64,000 nt of DNA from Lysobacter soli (GTDB lineage: Bacteria; Pseudomonadota; Gammaproteobacteria; Xanthomonadales; Xanthomonadaceae). Positions 25,951 to 36,112 of this stretch are shown here, one piece after another. Both the position numbers and the translations under genes were made by a program. The DNA lies in the NCBI RefSeq assembly GCF_003382285.1, contig NZ_QTJR01000003.1:1-64000 (forward strand), written 5' to 3'. Position 1 is the stretch's first letter. Every line of letters begins with the position of its first letter. Below the pieces are notes generated by a model. That model saw nothing but the letters and a program-made list of their open reading frames with translations. It had not been told where the DNA came from and made no database searches.

Positions 25951-27630
25951 ATGAGTTTCGAACGTCCGTGGCTGGCACAGTACCCCGAGCGGGTTCCGGC
26001 CGAAATCGATGTGGATGAGTTTCCGTCCGTCGTCGCCGTGCTGGAAAGCGCCATCGAGAATTACCGCGACCGCCCTGCGTTCGCCAACCTCGGCAAGACC
26101 CTCACCTACGCCGAAATCGACCAGCTCAGCGCGCAGTTCGCCGCGTACCTGCTGGGTGAGCTGAAGCTCAAGAAGGGCGATCGCGTCGCGATCATGATGC
26201 CCAACTGCCTGCAGTACCCGATCGCCACGTTCGGGGTGCTGCGCGCAGGACTGACGGTGGTCAACACCAATCCGATGTACACCGCGCGCGAGCTGAAGCA
26301 CCAGCTGGTGGATTCGGGCGCGAGCGTGATCTTCGTGCTCGACAACTTCGCGCACACCGTGCAGGAAGTGATCGCCGATACGCAGGTCAAGCAGGTGATC
26401 ACGACGGGCCTGGGCGACATGCTCGGCTTCCCGAAGGGCGCGATCGTCAATTTCGTCCTGAAGTACGTCAAGAAGATGGTGCCGGAGTACGACCTGCCCG
26501 GCGCGATCCGCTTCCGCGACGCACTGGCGCTGGGCCAGCGGCACACGCTGCCGACGGTCGACATCGAACCGAACGACATCGCCTTCCTGCAGTACACCGG
26601 CGGCACCACGGGCGTGGCGAAGGGCGCGATGCTCACCCACCGCAACATGGTCGCCAACATGCAGCAGGCGGCCGCGTGGGTCGGCACGAACGTGCGCATG
26701 GGCGAAGAGGTAATCATCACCGCGCTGCCGCTGTACCACATCTTCGCGCTGACGGCGAACGGCCTGGTCTTCATGAAGTTCGGCGGCTTGAACCACATGA
26801 TCACCAACCCGCGCGACATGAAGGCGTTCGTCAAGGAGCTCAAGAGCACCCGTTTCACCGCCATCACCGGCGTCAACACGCTCTTCAACGGCCTGCTCAA
26901 CACGCCGGGCTTCGACGAAGTGGACTTCTCCGGTTTGCACTTGACGCTGGGCGGCGGCATGGCCGTGCAGCGCTCGGTGGCCGAACGTTGGAAGCAGGTC
27001 ACCGGCTCGACGTTGGTGGAAGCCTACGGCCTGACCGAATCGGCGCCGGCGGCGTGCATCAACCCGATGGACCTGGCCGACTACAACGGCGCCATCGGCC
27101 TGCCGATCCCGTCCACCGACGCCTGCGTCAAGGACGAAGCCGGCAACGCGCTGCCGCAGGGCGAAGTGGGCGAACTGTGCCTGCGTGGCCCGCAGATCAT
27201 GAAGGGCTACTGGAAGCGGCCGGAAGACACCGCCGCGGCGATCGACGCCGACGGCTGGCTGCATACCGGCGACATGGCGCGCATGGACGAGAAGGGCTTC
27301 TTCTACATCGTCGACCGCAAGAAGGACATGATCCTGGTGTCGGGTTTCAACGTGTACCCGAACGAGGTCGAGGACGTCATCGCGATGATGCCGGGCGTGC
27401 TCGAAGTCGCTGCCGTCGGCGTTCCGGACGAGAAGTCCGGCGAGGCGGTCAAGGTCGTCATCGTCAAGAAGGACCCGGCGCTGACCGCCGAGCAGGTCAA
27501 GGCGCACGCACGCGAGAACCTCACCGGCTACAAGCATCCGCGCTACGTCGAATTCCGGACCGAGCTTCCGAAGACGAACGTCGGCAAGATCCTGCGCCGC
27601 GAACTGCGGGACGCACCGGCAGCACGCTGA
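25951..27630 (+). CDS. rpfB: Long-chain fatty acid--CoA ligase RpfB/FadD
   Basis: Activates free fatty acids to acyl-CoA. In Xanthomonas RpfB takes part in processing and turnover of the DSF signal. The 559-residue protein has the ATP loop YTGGTTGVAKGAML, the acyl-CoA synthetase motif EAYGLTESAP, and the C-terminal hinge and catalytic region GWLHTGDMARMDEKGFFYIVDRKKDM ending in TNVGKILRREL. The ATG at 25951 has GGAGAGGGG upstream. A strong terminator separates it from rpfF, so the two need not be one transcript. Confidence 0.94.
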   Translation: MSFERPWLAQYPERVPAEIDVDEFPSVVAVLESAIENYRDRPAFANLGKTLTYAEIDQLSAQFAAYLLGELKLKKGDRVAIMMPNCLQYPIATFGVLRAGLTVVNTNPMYTARELKHQLVDSGASVIFVLDNFAHTVQEVIADTQVKQVITTGLGDMLGFPKGAIVNFVLKYVKKMVPEYDLPGAIRFRDALALGQRHTLPTVDIEPNDIAFLQYTGGTTGVAKGAMLTHRNMVANMQQAAAWVGTNVRMGEEVIITALPLYHIFALTANGLVFMKFGGLNHMITNPRDMKAFVKELKSTRFTAITGVNTLFNGLLNTPGFDEVDFSGLHLTLGGGMAVQRSVAERWKQVTGSTLVEAYGLTESAPAACINPMDLADYNGAIGLPIPSTDACVKDEAGNALPQGEVGELCLRGPQIMKGYWKRPEDTAAAIDADGWLHTGDMARMDEKGFFYIVDRKKDMILVSGFNVYPNEVEDVIAMMPGVLEVAAVGVPDEKSGEAVKVVIVKKDPALTAEQVKAHARENLTGYKHPRYVEFRTELPKTNVGKILRRELRDAPAAR

Positions 27631-27661
27631 ACCCATCCTGCCCGTTTGTCGGACGCTTCAT

Positions 27662-27696
27662 GAAAGCCCCTCCCCTCGCGGAGGGGCTTTCTCTTT
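27662..27696 (+). terminator. Terminator between rpfB and rpfF
   Basis: A perfect 12-bp stem (27662-27673 with 27680-27691), loop CCTCGC, followed by TCTTTT. Confidence 0.85.
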
Positions 27697-27795
27697 TGTC
27701 GAGTTTTCGCGGTGTAGCATCGCCCCGTGGGCAAAACTCCCCTGCCGCTCGCTGCCCACACCCTGCCTGCGGGCGGCGATGCCGAGGACCGCAAC

Positions 27796-28671
27796 ATGAG
27801 CACGATCGAGAAACTGCACCGCACGCGCGCCTACCCGACCCTGCGCGTCGAATCCGACCCCGCGGGTGACACGCACTGGATGTACATGCACAACGACCAC
27901 ACCCAGGGCGCGCGTCCGTGCTTCCGCACGGAACTCATGGACGACATGTGGAGCTTCCTCAACTCGATCACGCTGCGCGAGAACCAGCGCCAGTGCGGGC
28001 GCCTTCGCCATGTCGTGCTCGCATCCTCCGCGCCGCATGCGTTCAACCTCGGCGGCGACCTGCAACTGTTCTCGCAACTGATCCGCGCGAACGATCGCGA
28101 ACATCTGCTCGCCTATGCGCGTCGTTGCGTCGAAGGCGTGCACCACTTCCATACCGGCCTGGGTGGCGACGTGCGCACCATCGCGCTCATCCAGGGCGAT
28201 GCGCTGGGCGGCGGCCTGGAGCTCGCACTGTCGTGCCACACCATCGTCGCCGAGGAAGGCGCCGAGATGGGCTTGCCGGAGGTGCTGTTCGGTCTCTTCC
28301 CGGGCATGGGCGCGTACTCGTTCCTGTGCAAGCGCGTTACGCCGCAGCTCGCCGAGCGCCTGATCTTGGAAGGCACGATCGCGCCGGCCGAGGAATGGCA
28401 CCGCATGGGCGTGGTCGACATCCTCGTGCCGAAGGGCGAAGGCGAAGCCGCCGTCAATGACGTGATCCGTCGCCAGCAGCGCGCCCCGCACGCGCACCTC
28501 GCGATGAACGCCGTTCGGGGTATCGGCCAGCCGGTCGGCTACGACGAGCTGATGGGCATCACCGAGGTATGGGTCGACACGGCGCTTGCGCTGGGCGACA
28601 AGGCGCTGCGGACGATGGAGCGCATCGTGAAGGCACAGGAGCGTCGTTCGGGAACGGAAGCGGCCGCCTGA
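27796..28671 (+). CDS. rpfF: DSF synthase RpfF (crotonase family)
   Basis: RpfF makes cis-2-unsaturated fatty-acid signals (diffusible signal factor) from acyl-ACP by combined thioesterase and dehydratase activity. The 291-residue product aligns closely with the 289-residue X. campestris enzyme. The two catalytic glutamates are kept at E142 (GGGLELALSCHTI) and E162 (GLPEVLFGLFPGMGAYSF), and the oxyanion-hole segment FNLGGDL is present. The ATG at 27796 follows GAGGACC. It lies after rpfB and is convergent with rpfC, as in Xanthomonas. RpfC normally restrains RpfF by direct binding. Confidence 0.95.
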   Translation: MSTIEKLHRTRAYPTLRVESDPAGDTHWMYMHNDHTQGARPCFRTELMDDMWSFLNSITLRENQRQCGRLRHVVLASSAPHAFNLGGDLQLFSQLIRANDREHLLAYARRCVEGVHHFHTGLGGDVRTIALIQGDALGGGLELALSCHTIVAEEGAEMGLPEVLFGLFPGMGAYSFLCKRVTPQLAERLILEGTIAPAEEWHRMGVVDILVPKGEGEAAVNDVIRRQQRAPHAHLAMNAVRGIGQPVGYDELMGITEVWVDTALALGDKALRTMERIVKAQERRSGTEAAA

Positions 28672-28778
28672 CGGCTGCCAGGGAAACCGGTTGACCGGAA
28701 CACTCTGGCCCGGCAGGCAACACCGGCATCACGGGGCAGGCAGCATGGGGACGAACGGGCCGAACCTCCGGCCCGGGA

Positions 28779-30950
28779 TCAGGGGGAGCGCTCGCCTTCG
28801 CCGCGCGCGGCACGCTGCCGTTCGCGGGCTTCGAGCGCCGCCCTGCCCTGTGTCAGACGTTCCCTCAAACGGGCCAGGTGGGAGGACCAGTCGCGCGCCA
28901 GCTGCCAGTCCGGCAGGCGCATCAATTCGCCGCTGATGGCGGCCAGCTTGATCAACCCCAGGTTGCTCGCCACGCCCTTGAGCGCGTGCGCCTGGTCGCG
29001 TGTGCGCTCCCAGTCGACGCGCTGCGCGCAGGCTTCGATCTGTTGCAGGCACTTTTCGGCGTCGATCAGGCACTGCGCGATGAACTCGCGCTCGAAGCCG
29101 GCGCCCATGCCGAGCGCGCCCAGTTCGTCCAGCACCGAGGGGTCGAAGTGGCTGTCGGTGGCCACCGCGGCGCTGCGCGCGGGTGCGACCACCGTCGTGG
29201 CGACGCGCTGGTTCGCGGCGATGTCGGCCAGCGTGTCGAGCAGGCGCGTGGTCGACACGGGCTTGGACAGGAACGCCCGTGCGCCGGCCTGTTCGCAGGC
29301 CTGGATCGACTCGGTCGTGACGTCGGCGGAGAGGATCAGCACAGGCGTGCGTCGACCACTGCCAGCTTCCATGACGCGCAGCTGGCGCAGCAGGTCCAGG
29401 CCGCTGACGTCGGGCATGTGCAGGTCGGTGATGACCGCGTCGTAGTCCGACGTGGTCAGTGCGTTGAGCACTTCCTCGCCACCTTCGACGCAGAGCACGC
29501 GATGCCCCGCCTTCTGCAGCAGGCGCTGCAACACCATGCGATTGGCGATGTGATCGTCGGCGACGATGATCGACAGGCTGCGCACCCGTGCGCGGTGGCG
29601 CAGGAACGGGTCGGAGAAGGCGATGACGTTCGGCGCGGTCTCGGGCTGCCCCTGCTCCGGCACCGCCTGCTCTTCGGCCTGCGGAATGATCTCGGCGCGC
29701 TCGAACGGAAGCTCGACCCAGAAGCGGCTGCCGCCACCTTCCACGGGCTCGTAGCCGATGCTGCCGCCCATGCCTTCGGCGAGCCCCTTCGCGATGGTGG
29801 TGCCCAGACCCGTGCCGCCATAGCGGCGCGCCAGGCTCACGTCGGCCTGTTCGAAAGGCTTGAACAGACGCTGGCGCATCGCGGCAGGAACGCCGATGCC
29901 GGTATCGGTCACGACGAAGCGCAGGCGCACACGTTCAGCGGTCGCATCGGCGACGCCCACATCCATGCGCACCGCGCCCTGATCGGTGAACTTCACCGCG
30001 TTGCCGGCGAGATTGATCAGGATCTGGCGCACATGGCCGACGTCGCCGCGCAGGACCTCGGGCACGTCGCGCCCGATCGTGACCTCGTACTGCAGTTGCT
30101 TGGCGCGCACCTGCGGCTGAAGGATCAGGCTGATGGCATCCATCAGCTCGCGCGGGGTGAAATCGACGCGATCGAGCTTCAGCTTGCCCGCTTCGATCGC
30201 GGAGATGTCCAGCACGTCTTCGACCAGCGACAGCAGGCTGCGCGTGGATGCCTGGATCGTGCTCAGGCACTCGCGCTGCTCGTTGTCGAGCTTCGTCGTC
30301 GCCAGCAGCTCCGACATGCCCGCCAAGCCGTTGAGCGGCGTGCGGAACTCGTGGCTCATGTTCGCCAGGAAGCGGCTCTTGGCTTCGTTGGCGCGGCGCG
30401 CCTCGTCGGTCGCAGTGGTGAGCGCCCGCAGCAGGCCGGACAGATACAAGGGAATGGCGACCAGGCCAAGCAACAGGCCCACGCCCAGTACACGGTTGGA
30501 GAGCCAGTATTCGTTGGACGCGACCACCGCGCCGAAACTGGCGAATGCCATCGCCACGGCACCATAGAGGTAACCGTTGCCGAAGCGCAGGCCGTTGCCG
30601 ATCGTGACCCACATCAGGATCACGTAGACCCAGGCCAGCGGCTCGCCGATGTGGATCATCGCCGCGGCCATCAGGCCGTAGTCGGAGATCATGCCGATGA
30701 TGCGGCGCAGGTGCGACTTGCGCGGCCGCCACAGGATCCAGGCGATCAGGAACGCACCGACCACGAAGCCGGTTTCCACCATCTTCAGGACGTTGACGTA
30801 TTCCTTCGACGGCAATGCACCAGTTGCGCCGCGCACGAGCATGTAGACCAGCACGACGGAAAGCACCGCCAGGCGCACGAAGGCCTGACCATGCTCACTG
30901 TCCGGGCGCCGCGAAAGTTCCTTTTTCAGATGGCGCAGCAGGTTCAACAT
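28779..30950 (-). CDS. rpfC: Hybrid sensor histidine kinase RpfC (DSF sensor)
   Basis: RpfC senses DSF and phosphorylates RpfG; it also binds RpfF to limit DSF synthesis. The 723-residue protein has five hydrophobic segments between about residues 25 and 175. The HisKA domain has H200 in [15 protein letters not shown], the HATPase has [15 protein letters not shown] and TDTGIGVP, and the receiver has D509 in ITDLHMPD. The C-terminal HPt has H655 in [13 protein letters not shown]. It is the second gene of rpfG-rpfC; only 6 bp separate it from the rpfG stop. Confidence 0.95.
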   Translation of the reverse strand: MLNLLRHLKKELSRRPDSEHGQAFVRLAVLSVVLVYMLVRGATGALPSKEYVNVLKMVETGFVVGAFLIAWILWRPRKSHLRRIIGMISDYGLMAAAMIHIGEPLAWVYVILMWVTIGNGLRFGNGYLYGAVAMAFASFGAVVASNEYWLSNRVLGVGLLLGLVAIPLYLSGLLRALTTATDEARRANEAKSRFLANMSHEFRTPLNGLAGMSELLATTKLDNEQRECLSTIQASTRSLLSLVEDVLDISAIEAGKLKLDRVDFTPRELMDAISLILQPQVRAKQLQYEVTIGRDVPEVLRGDVGHVRQILINLAGNAVKFTDQGAVRMDVGVADATAERVRLRFVVTDTGIGVPAAMRQRLFKPFEQADVSLARRYGGTGLGTTIAKGLAEGMGGSIGYEPVEGGGSRFWVELPFERAEIIPQAEEQAVPEQGQPETAPNVIAFSDPFLRHRARVRSLSIIVADDHIANRMVLQRLLQKAGHRVLCVEGGEEVLNALTTSDYDAVITDLHMPDVSGLDLLRQLRVMEAGSGRRTPVLILSADVTTESIQACEQAGARAFLSKPVSTTRLLDTLADIAANQRVATTVVAPARSAAVATDSHFDPSVLDELGALGMGAGFEREFIAQCLIDAEKCLQQIEACAQRVDWERTRDQAHALKGVASNLGLIKLAAISGELMRLPDWQLARDWSSHLARLRERLTQGRAALEARERQRAARGEGERSP

Positions 30951-30956
30951 CGCGGC

Positions 30957-32015
30957 TCACTCCAGGCCGGGACGCGCTGATACCGTAGAGAACCGGTTGC
31001 AGATGTCCTCAAGCCGCTCGCGGCTGCGGATCAGCGCGTCGACGCAGCGCGGATCGAACAACCGACCGCGCTGCGCGTAGAGATAACCCAGCGCCGCGTC
31101 CACGTCCCAAGCCTTCTTGTACGGGCGGGGCGAGATCAGCGCATCGAATACGTCGGCAACCGCGACGATCCTGGCTTCCAACGGGATTTCCTCCCCGCGC
31201 AGGCCATCGGGATACCCACTGCCGTCGTAGCGTTCGTGATGGCGCAGCGCGATCAGCGCGCCGGCCTGGATGAAGCGGTTCTGGCTGCCGCTGAGCAGTT
31301 CATAGCCGATGCGCGGATGACGCCGCATCACCGCGGTCTCGTCTTCCGACAGCGGACCGGCCTTCATCAGCACCGCATCGGGAATGGCGATCTTGCCGAT
31401 ATCGTGCAGCGGCGCGGCCATTTCGATGACGCGGACTTCGTCCTCGAACATGCCCAACTGCTCGGCGATCAGTCCGGCGATGTGCGCCATGCGTTCCAGG
31501 TAGGCGCTGGTACCCGCGTCGCGATACTCGATGGCGCGCGCCAGTCGCGAGAGCGTTTCGCGCTCGCGCTCTTCCACCTCGTGCATGCTCGAAAGCAGAC
31601 GCTGCTCGAGCGAAAGTGCCCGTTGCTTCACGTTCTCAGACTGCTGGCGCAGCTGCAGGAGGTTGCGGCAGCGGGCGCGCAGTTCGCGCGGACGGACCGG
31701 TTTGACCAGGAAGTCGATGACGCCGGCTTCCAGGGCGGCCTGGCGGATCGGCTCGTCGCCGACCACCGTCACCAGGATGATCGGGATGTCGCGGTGAAGC
31801 GGGAGGCGGCGGAAGCGGCGGGCGAACTCCAGCCCGTCCAGCGCCGGCATGCGGTAGTCCAGCAGGAGCAGGTCGGGCTGGTTGGATTCGCACCAGCCCA
31901 GTGCGGCCTCGGGGTCACCGAAATCGGACACATGCAGCTCGGACGAGATGTCCTCGATGATGTGGCGCAGCATCGTGCGCGCTGAGGTTTGGTCATCGAC
32001 GATGACGACGTTCAC
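30957..32015 (-). CDS. rpfG: Response regulator RpfG, HD-GYP cyclic-di-GMP phosphodiesterase
   Basis: RpfG degrades cyclic di-GMP when phosphorylated by RpfC, linking DSF to virulence and biofilm genes. The receiver carries D53 (LLLLDYRMP). The HD-GYP domain has the metal pair in HDIGK (204-208) and the signature HHERYDGSGYPDGL with GYP at 267-269. Length is 352 aa. It is the first gene of the operon. rpfH, which lies between rpfG and rpfC in X. campestris, is absent here. Confidence 0.95.
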   Translation of the reverse strand: MNVVIVDDQTSARTMLRHIIEDISSELHVSDFGDPEAALGWCESNQPDLLLLDYRMPALDGLEFARRFRRLPLHRDIPIILVTVVGDEPIRQAALEAGVIDFLVKPVRPRELRARCRNLLQLRQQSENVKQRALSLEQRLLSSMHEVEERERETLSRLARAIEYRDAGTSAYLERMAHIAGLIAEQLGMFEDEVRVIEMAAPLHDIGKIAIPDAVLMKAGPLSEDETAVMRRHPRIGYELLSGSQNRFIQAGALIALRHHERYDGSGYPDGLRGEEIPLEARIVAVADVFDALISPRPYKKAWDVDAALGYLYAQRGRLFDPRCVDALIRSRERLEDICNRFSTVSARPGLE

Positions 32016-32266
32016 ATCCGGGTTCCGTAGGAGCCGCCACCCCCTGTGGTGGCCAGTGAGAGGAGCATACCCCGGGCCGGCGGCGCCCGCAGCCGGGAAA
32101 CGACCCGACTTGATATGGGAATCGGCTGAGGTGTGCGTCAGCTTTAGCTGCGCTTCACCACGATGTGTCGTCGCTCAACGAGCCGGGCCACCGATCCGCA
32201 GTCCAGCCATGCGTCCCGGTCCCGCGCCCGACGCACATGGGACGCCGCCCCCCCCGCCCGCCTGTC

Positions 32267-33790
32267 TCAACCGGCTTCCGGACGCATGTAGGGGAACAGC
32301 AGCACGTCGCGGATCGAGGCCGAACCGGTCATCAGCATCACCAGGCGGTCGATGCCGATGCCCAGGCCGCCCGTGGGTGGCAGGCCGACTTCCAGGGCGC
32401 GGATGTAGTCGGCGTCGAAGTGCATCGCCTCGTCGTCCCCGCCCTCCTTCGCCGCGACCTGCGCGCGGAAGCGCTCGGCCTGGTCTTCCGGATCGTTCAG
32501 CTCGGAGAAGCCATTGGCCAGCTCCTTGCCGTTAACGAACAACTCGAAGCGGTCGGTGATGCCCTTCTCGCTGTCGCTTTCACGCGCCAGCGGCGAGACC
32601 TCGACCGGGTAATGGGTGATGAAGGTCGGCTGCACGAGCTGGTGCTCGGCGGTCTTCTCGAAGATTTCCAGGAGCAGCTTGCCCCAGCCGTAGCCGGCCT
32701 TCACCGGCACCTTCAGGCGTTCGCAATGGCGCACGAGGGCATCGCGATCGGTGCAGTCGGCAGCGGAAATCTCCGGGTTGTAGTGACGCACCGCCTCGTC
32801 CAGGCGCCAGCGGCGGAACGCCGGGCCAAGGTCGATGTCGGCGCCGTCCCAATGCATCTGGGTGGTGCCCAGCACCTGCACGGCGACGTCGCGGATCAGG
32901 CCTTCGGTCAGGTCCATGATCTCGGTGTACGTGGCGTAGGCCTCGTACAGTTCGAGCATCGTGAATTCCGGGTTGTGCCGCGTGGACACGCCTTCGTTGC
33001 GGAAGTTGCGGTTGATCTCGTACACGCGCTCCAGGCCGCCGACGACCAGGCGCTTGAGATACAGCTCCGGCGCCACGCGCAGGAACAGTTCCAGGTCCAG
33101 CGCGTTGTGGTGCGTAACGAACGGCTTGGCCGCGGCGCCGCCGGGGATGTAATGCATCATCGGCGTTTCCACTTCCAGGAAACGGCGGGCGTCCAGCCAC
33201 GCACGCATAGCGCGGATGATCTTGCTTCGCTTGACGAACACCTCGCGCGCCTCGGGCGAGACGATCAGGTCGACATAACGCTGGCGATAGCGCTGCTCGA
33301 CGTCCGCCAGGCCATGGAACTTGTCCGGCAGCGGACGCAGCGACTTGGTCAGCAGGCGCAGCACGTCGACCTTCACCGACAGCTCGCCCGTCTTGGTGCG
33401 CGTGAGCGTGCCCTGCGCGCCGACGATGTCGCCGACGTCCCAGCCCTTGAACGCGTCGTATACCTCGCCGAGCACGTTCGCCTGCAGGAACAGCTGGATG
33501 CGTCCGGACTCGTCCTGGATCTGCACGAAGCTGGCCTTGCCCATCACGCGCTTGAGCAGGATGCGGCCGGCGATTGCGACGCGCTGGCCCTTGGCCTCGA
33601 GCGCCTCGGCGGTCCAAGTTTCGGCGTCGGCGAACTGCGTCTGCAGATCGCCGGCGTATTGGTCGCGACGGAAGTCGTTCGGAAAGGCGATGCCGCCTTC
33701 GCCGCGCAGCGCCGTGAGTTTGGCGCGACGCTCGGCGATCAGGAAGTTCTCGTCGGCGGGCGTGGCGGTGGCGGGCGTCTGGTCGGTCAT
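32267..33790 (-). CDS. lysS: Lysine--tRNA ligase (class II)
   Basis: Charges tRNA-Lys. The 507-residue protein has the OB-fold anticodon-binding domain ([19 protein letters not shown]) and class II motif 2 ([21 protein letters not shown]). Motif 3 is [12 protein letters not shown], near a C-terminus ending FPYMRPE. prfB lies upstream on the same strand with a 168-bp gap that contains a palindromic repeat. The lysS-prfB pair is common in proteobacteria, and both genes flank rpf in Xanthomonas. Confidence 0.97.
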   Translation of the reverse strand: MTDQTPATATPADENFLIAERRAKLTALRGEGGIAFPNDFRRDQYAGDLQTQFADAETWTAEALEAKGQRVAIAGRILLKRVMGKASFVQIQDESGRIQLFLQANVLGEVYDAFKGWDVGDIVGAQGTLTRTKTGELSVKVDVLRLLTKSLRPLPDKFHGLADVEQRYRQRYVDLIVSPEAREVFVKRSKIIRAMRAWLDARRFLEVETPMMHYIPGGAAAKPFVTHHNALDLELFLRVAPELYLKRLVVGGLERVYEINRNFRNEGVSTRHNPEFTMLELYEAYATYTEIMDLTEGLIRDVAVQVLGTTQMHWDGADIDLGPAFRRWRLDEAVRHYNPEISAADCTDRDALVRHCERLKVPVKAGYGWGKLLLEIFEKTAEHQLVQPTFITHYPVEVSPLARESDSEKGITDRFELFVNGKELANGFSELNDPEDQAERFRAQVAAKEGGDDEAMHFDADYIRALEVGLPPTGGLGIGIDRLVMLMTGSASIRDVLLFPYMRPEAG

Positions 33791-33913
33791 CGGTCGGAAA
33801 AATCGGAAGGAATGGAGCGGAGGTGTTCGGGGACGGCGTGCGGCGCGCCATCATCCCGTCGACAGCGGGGCCCCAGTGTCTTGGCTCCCGCGTTCAAATG
33901 CAAAAGTCGCTGG

Positions 33914-33933
33914 ATGCCCGCTTTCGCGGGCAT
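33914..33933. repeat. Intergenic palindrome (GCCCGC-TTTC-GCGGGC type)
   Basis: An 8-bp stem with loop TTTC (33914-33921 with 33926-33933), within the wording CTGGATGCCCGCTTTCGCGG. It resembles a widely dispersed proteobacterial intergenic repeat. It may also act as a terminator or processing site between prfB and lysS. Confidence 0.5.
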
Positions 33934-33958
33934 GGCGATCTAGGTCGGATCGGCGCGA

Positions 33959-35087
33959 TCAGACCGCGTCGGCGCGTTTCGAACCGGCCTCCAGGCCGGA
34001 TTTCAGGCTCGCCTCGACGAATTCGTCCAGGTCGCCATCAAGGACCTTCTGCGTGTCGCTGCGTTCGATACCCGTGCGCAGATCCTTGATGCGGCTCTGG
34101 TCGAGCACGTAGTTGCGGATCTGGCTGCCCCAGCCGATGTCGGACTTGGTCGCTTCCACGGCATCGCGCTCGGCGTTGCGCTTCTGGATTTCCAGCTCGT
34201 ACAACTTCGCCGCGAGCATCTTCATCGCGCGGTCGCGGTTGGCGTGCTGGCTCCGCTCGGTCTGGCACGCCACCACGATTCCCGACGGCACGTGCGTGAT
34301 GCGCACCGCGGACTCGGTCTTGTTCACGTGCTGGCCGCCCGCGCCCGAAGAGCGGTACACGTCGGTCTTCAGGTCCGCCGGATTGATCTCGATGTCGATC
34401 TTGTCGTCAACCTCCGGCGAAACGAACACGGAAGTGAAGCTCGTGTGCCGACGGTTGTCCGAATCGAAAGGCGACTTGCGCACCAGGCGGTGCACGCCGG
34501 TTTCGGTCTTGAGCCAGCCGTAGGCGAAATCGCCCTCGACGCGGAAGGTCGCGGACTTGATGCCGGCGACATCGCCGCCGCTGACTTCCATCAGCTCGGC
34601 CTTCCAGCCGCGCGACTCGGCCCAGCGCAGGTACATGCGCAGCAGGATTTCGGCCCAGTCCTGCGCCTCGGTGCCGCCGGCACCGGCCTGGATGTCGACG
34701 AACGCATTGGTGCCATCCATCTTGCCGGAGAACATGCGCTGGAATTCGAGCTTCTCGACGTCCTTCGCGTAACGCTCGACGTCGTCCACCACGGCCTGCG
34801 CCGTGCCTTCGTCGTTCTCCATCTCGGCCAGTTCGAGCAGTTCGCCCGCGCCGACGAGGCCATCGGTGAGGTCGCGGATGCCGCCGACCACCTTGTCCAG
34901 CGAGGAGCGCTCACGGCCCAGCGACTGGGCGCGTTCGGCGTCGTTCCAGACGTCCGGGCTTTCCAGTTCGCGGTTTACTTCTTCAAGACGTTCGACCTTG
35001 CGGTCGTAGTCAAAGATACCCCCTGAGCGCATCCAGCCGACCAGTGAGGTCGGCGATGCGCTGGCGGACGGGATTGAGCTCGATCAT
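33959..35087 (-). CDS. prfB: Peptide chain release factor 2, with programmed +1 frameshift
   Basis: RF2 terminates translation at UGA and UAA. The first 25 codons start at ATG 35087 ([10 protein letters not shown]) and run to an in-frame UGA at 35010-35012. The main frame then continues for the rest of the gene, giving about 375 aa. The product has the peptidyl-hydrolysis motif GGQHVNK (within [17 protein letters not shown]); the codon-recognition SPF motif also appears ([15 protein letters not shown]). Downstream genes are lysS and the rpf operon on the same strand. Confidence 0.95.
35010..35024 (-). promoter_or_regulatory. prfB programmed frameshift site
   Basis: On the minus strand the sequence AGGGGGTATCTTTGA contains an internal Shine-Dalgarno (35019-35024), the slippery CUU codon (35013-35015) and the UGA stop (35010-35012). 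This is the classic RF2 autoregulatory signal: low RF2 lets the ribosome pause and slip +1. Confidence 0.93.
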
Positions 35088-35177
35088 GTCCGGTTCGAAT
35101 CGCGGTGGTGAACCGCCGATTCTAACAAACGCTCTCGCCCGCCGCTGGTCCGCAGGCGGGCGATTGCCGCCAGCGCT

Positions 35178-35816
35178 TCAGCGGAACCGGAACGGGCCCG
35201 GACGCCAGCCCGTATCGGAATAGCGCCGCACCGGGCCGTAGCCGCTGCTGCCGCCGAACCCGGTCCCGAACCCACTGCCGAAGCCGCCGCGGAAATCGCG
35301 ATTGCGGCGCTTGTGCATGCGTTCCTGGAGTTCGTCGCGGCGTCCTTCCAGCCAGTCCGCGCGACCGACGCTGGCGGGATCGAGCTTGCGGCGCTCGGCT
35401 TCGCGCTGGCGGAAGTCGCAGAAGTCGTCGTAGGCCTCGATCTCGTGGCGCAGTTCGCGCGCGCAGAGCTCGATCATGATCGCATCGTCGATGAAGCCCA
35501 GTACCGGCACGTTGTCGGGAATCGCGTCGCCCGCGGAAACGAAGTACGCCAGCGCGGAACGCACGTTCGCCGCGTCGGCCTCCGACAGTGCCCAACCTTC
35601 GTCCCGGAGCATCGCGATCAGGGAATCCAGCATCAACAGACGGTCTTTGACGAACTGCGGTGGGTTGCTCTGGCTCGCCTTGGTGGCGAGCTGCGTCGCC
35701 GCTTCGACGACTTCGGCGTTGCTCTTGTCCGATGCTTCCTTTCGGGCCGACTCGACCACGCCGGCAAAGTGCTGCAGGTCCTCGTCCGAAAGATCGATGT
35801 TGATCGTCAGCGGCAT
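35178..35816 (-). CDS. YkvA/DUF1232-like protein with Gly-Arg-rich tail
   Basis: The 212-residue product begins with a helical region (about 1-90) and then has a DUF1232-like core (DAIPDNVPVLGFIDDAIMIELC, about 98-120). After a charged helix (ELRHEIEAYDDFCDFRQREAERRK) the last 45 residues are Gly/Phe/Tyr/Arg-rich (RGGFGSGFGTGFGGSSGYG). DUF1232 proteins are of unknown function and often membrane-linked, but no strong membrane segment is seen here. The low-complexity tail is unusual. It lies just upstream of prfB on the same strand, with an 90-bp gap. Confidence 0.75.
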   Translation of the reverse strand: MPLTINIDLSDEDLQHFAGVVESARKEASDKSNAEVVEAATQLATKASQSNPPQFVKDRLLMLDSLIAMLRDEGWALSEADAANVRSALAYFVSAGDAIPDNVPVLGFIDDAIMIELCARELRHEIEAYDDFCDFRQREAERRKLDPASVGRADWLEGRRDELQERMHKRRNRDFRGGFGSGFGTGFGGSSGYGPVRRYSDTGWRPGPFRFR

Positions 35817-36112
35817 GGCACGGACTCCCGGGGCTGGGGGAAGGCTGTTCAGCCTAGGTCCGGGAATGTTTCGGCGGCGTCAAGCCTGCGGCGCCAAGTG
35901 CGTTCCGGGGAAGGATCCTGAACGAAGCGGGCCGAGTCGACTTTCCTCAGATTTCTCTGGTCGGCAGCGGCGCGCGGGAGTCCTACTCTCTCGCCTTCCC
36001 CCGCACGCAACGGGACGGCCTCGATGCACGCCTCCGTGACCACCGCGACACTTTCGACGCCGCTCGCCGGACGCGCAGTGAGTCGCGCCGGGTTGTCCGT
36101 CGGAATTCCTCG
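35817..36112. other. Intergenic region upstream of the YkvA-like gene
   Basis: This 296-bp stretch lies between the YkvA-like gene and the shorter response regulator, both on the minus strand. It should hold the YkvA-like gene's promoter. I saw no coding signal and no clear hairpin terminator. Confidence 0.4.

Noticed and set aside
28756-28775. CGGGCCG/CGGCCCG hairpin between rpfF and rpfC as a terminator
   Set aside because: Only a 7-bp stem with no T tract on either strand; left out as a confident call.
35089-35110. A GGTTCGAATC string like a tRNA T-arm upstream of prfB
   Set aside because: The flanking bases do not form a T stem and no acceptor, D or anticodon arms are found.
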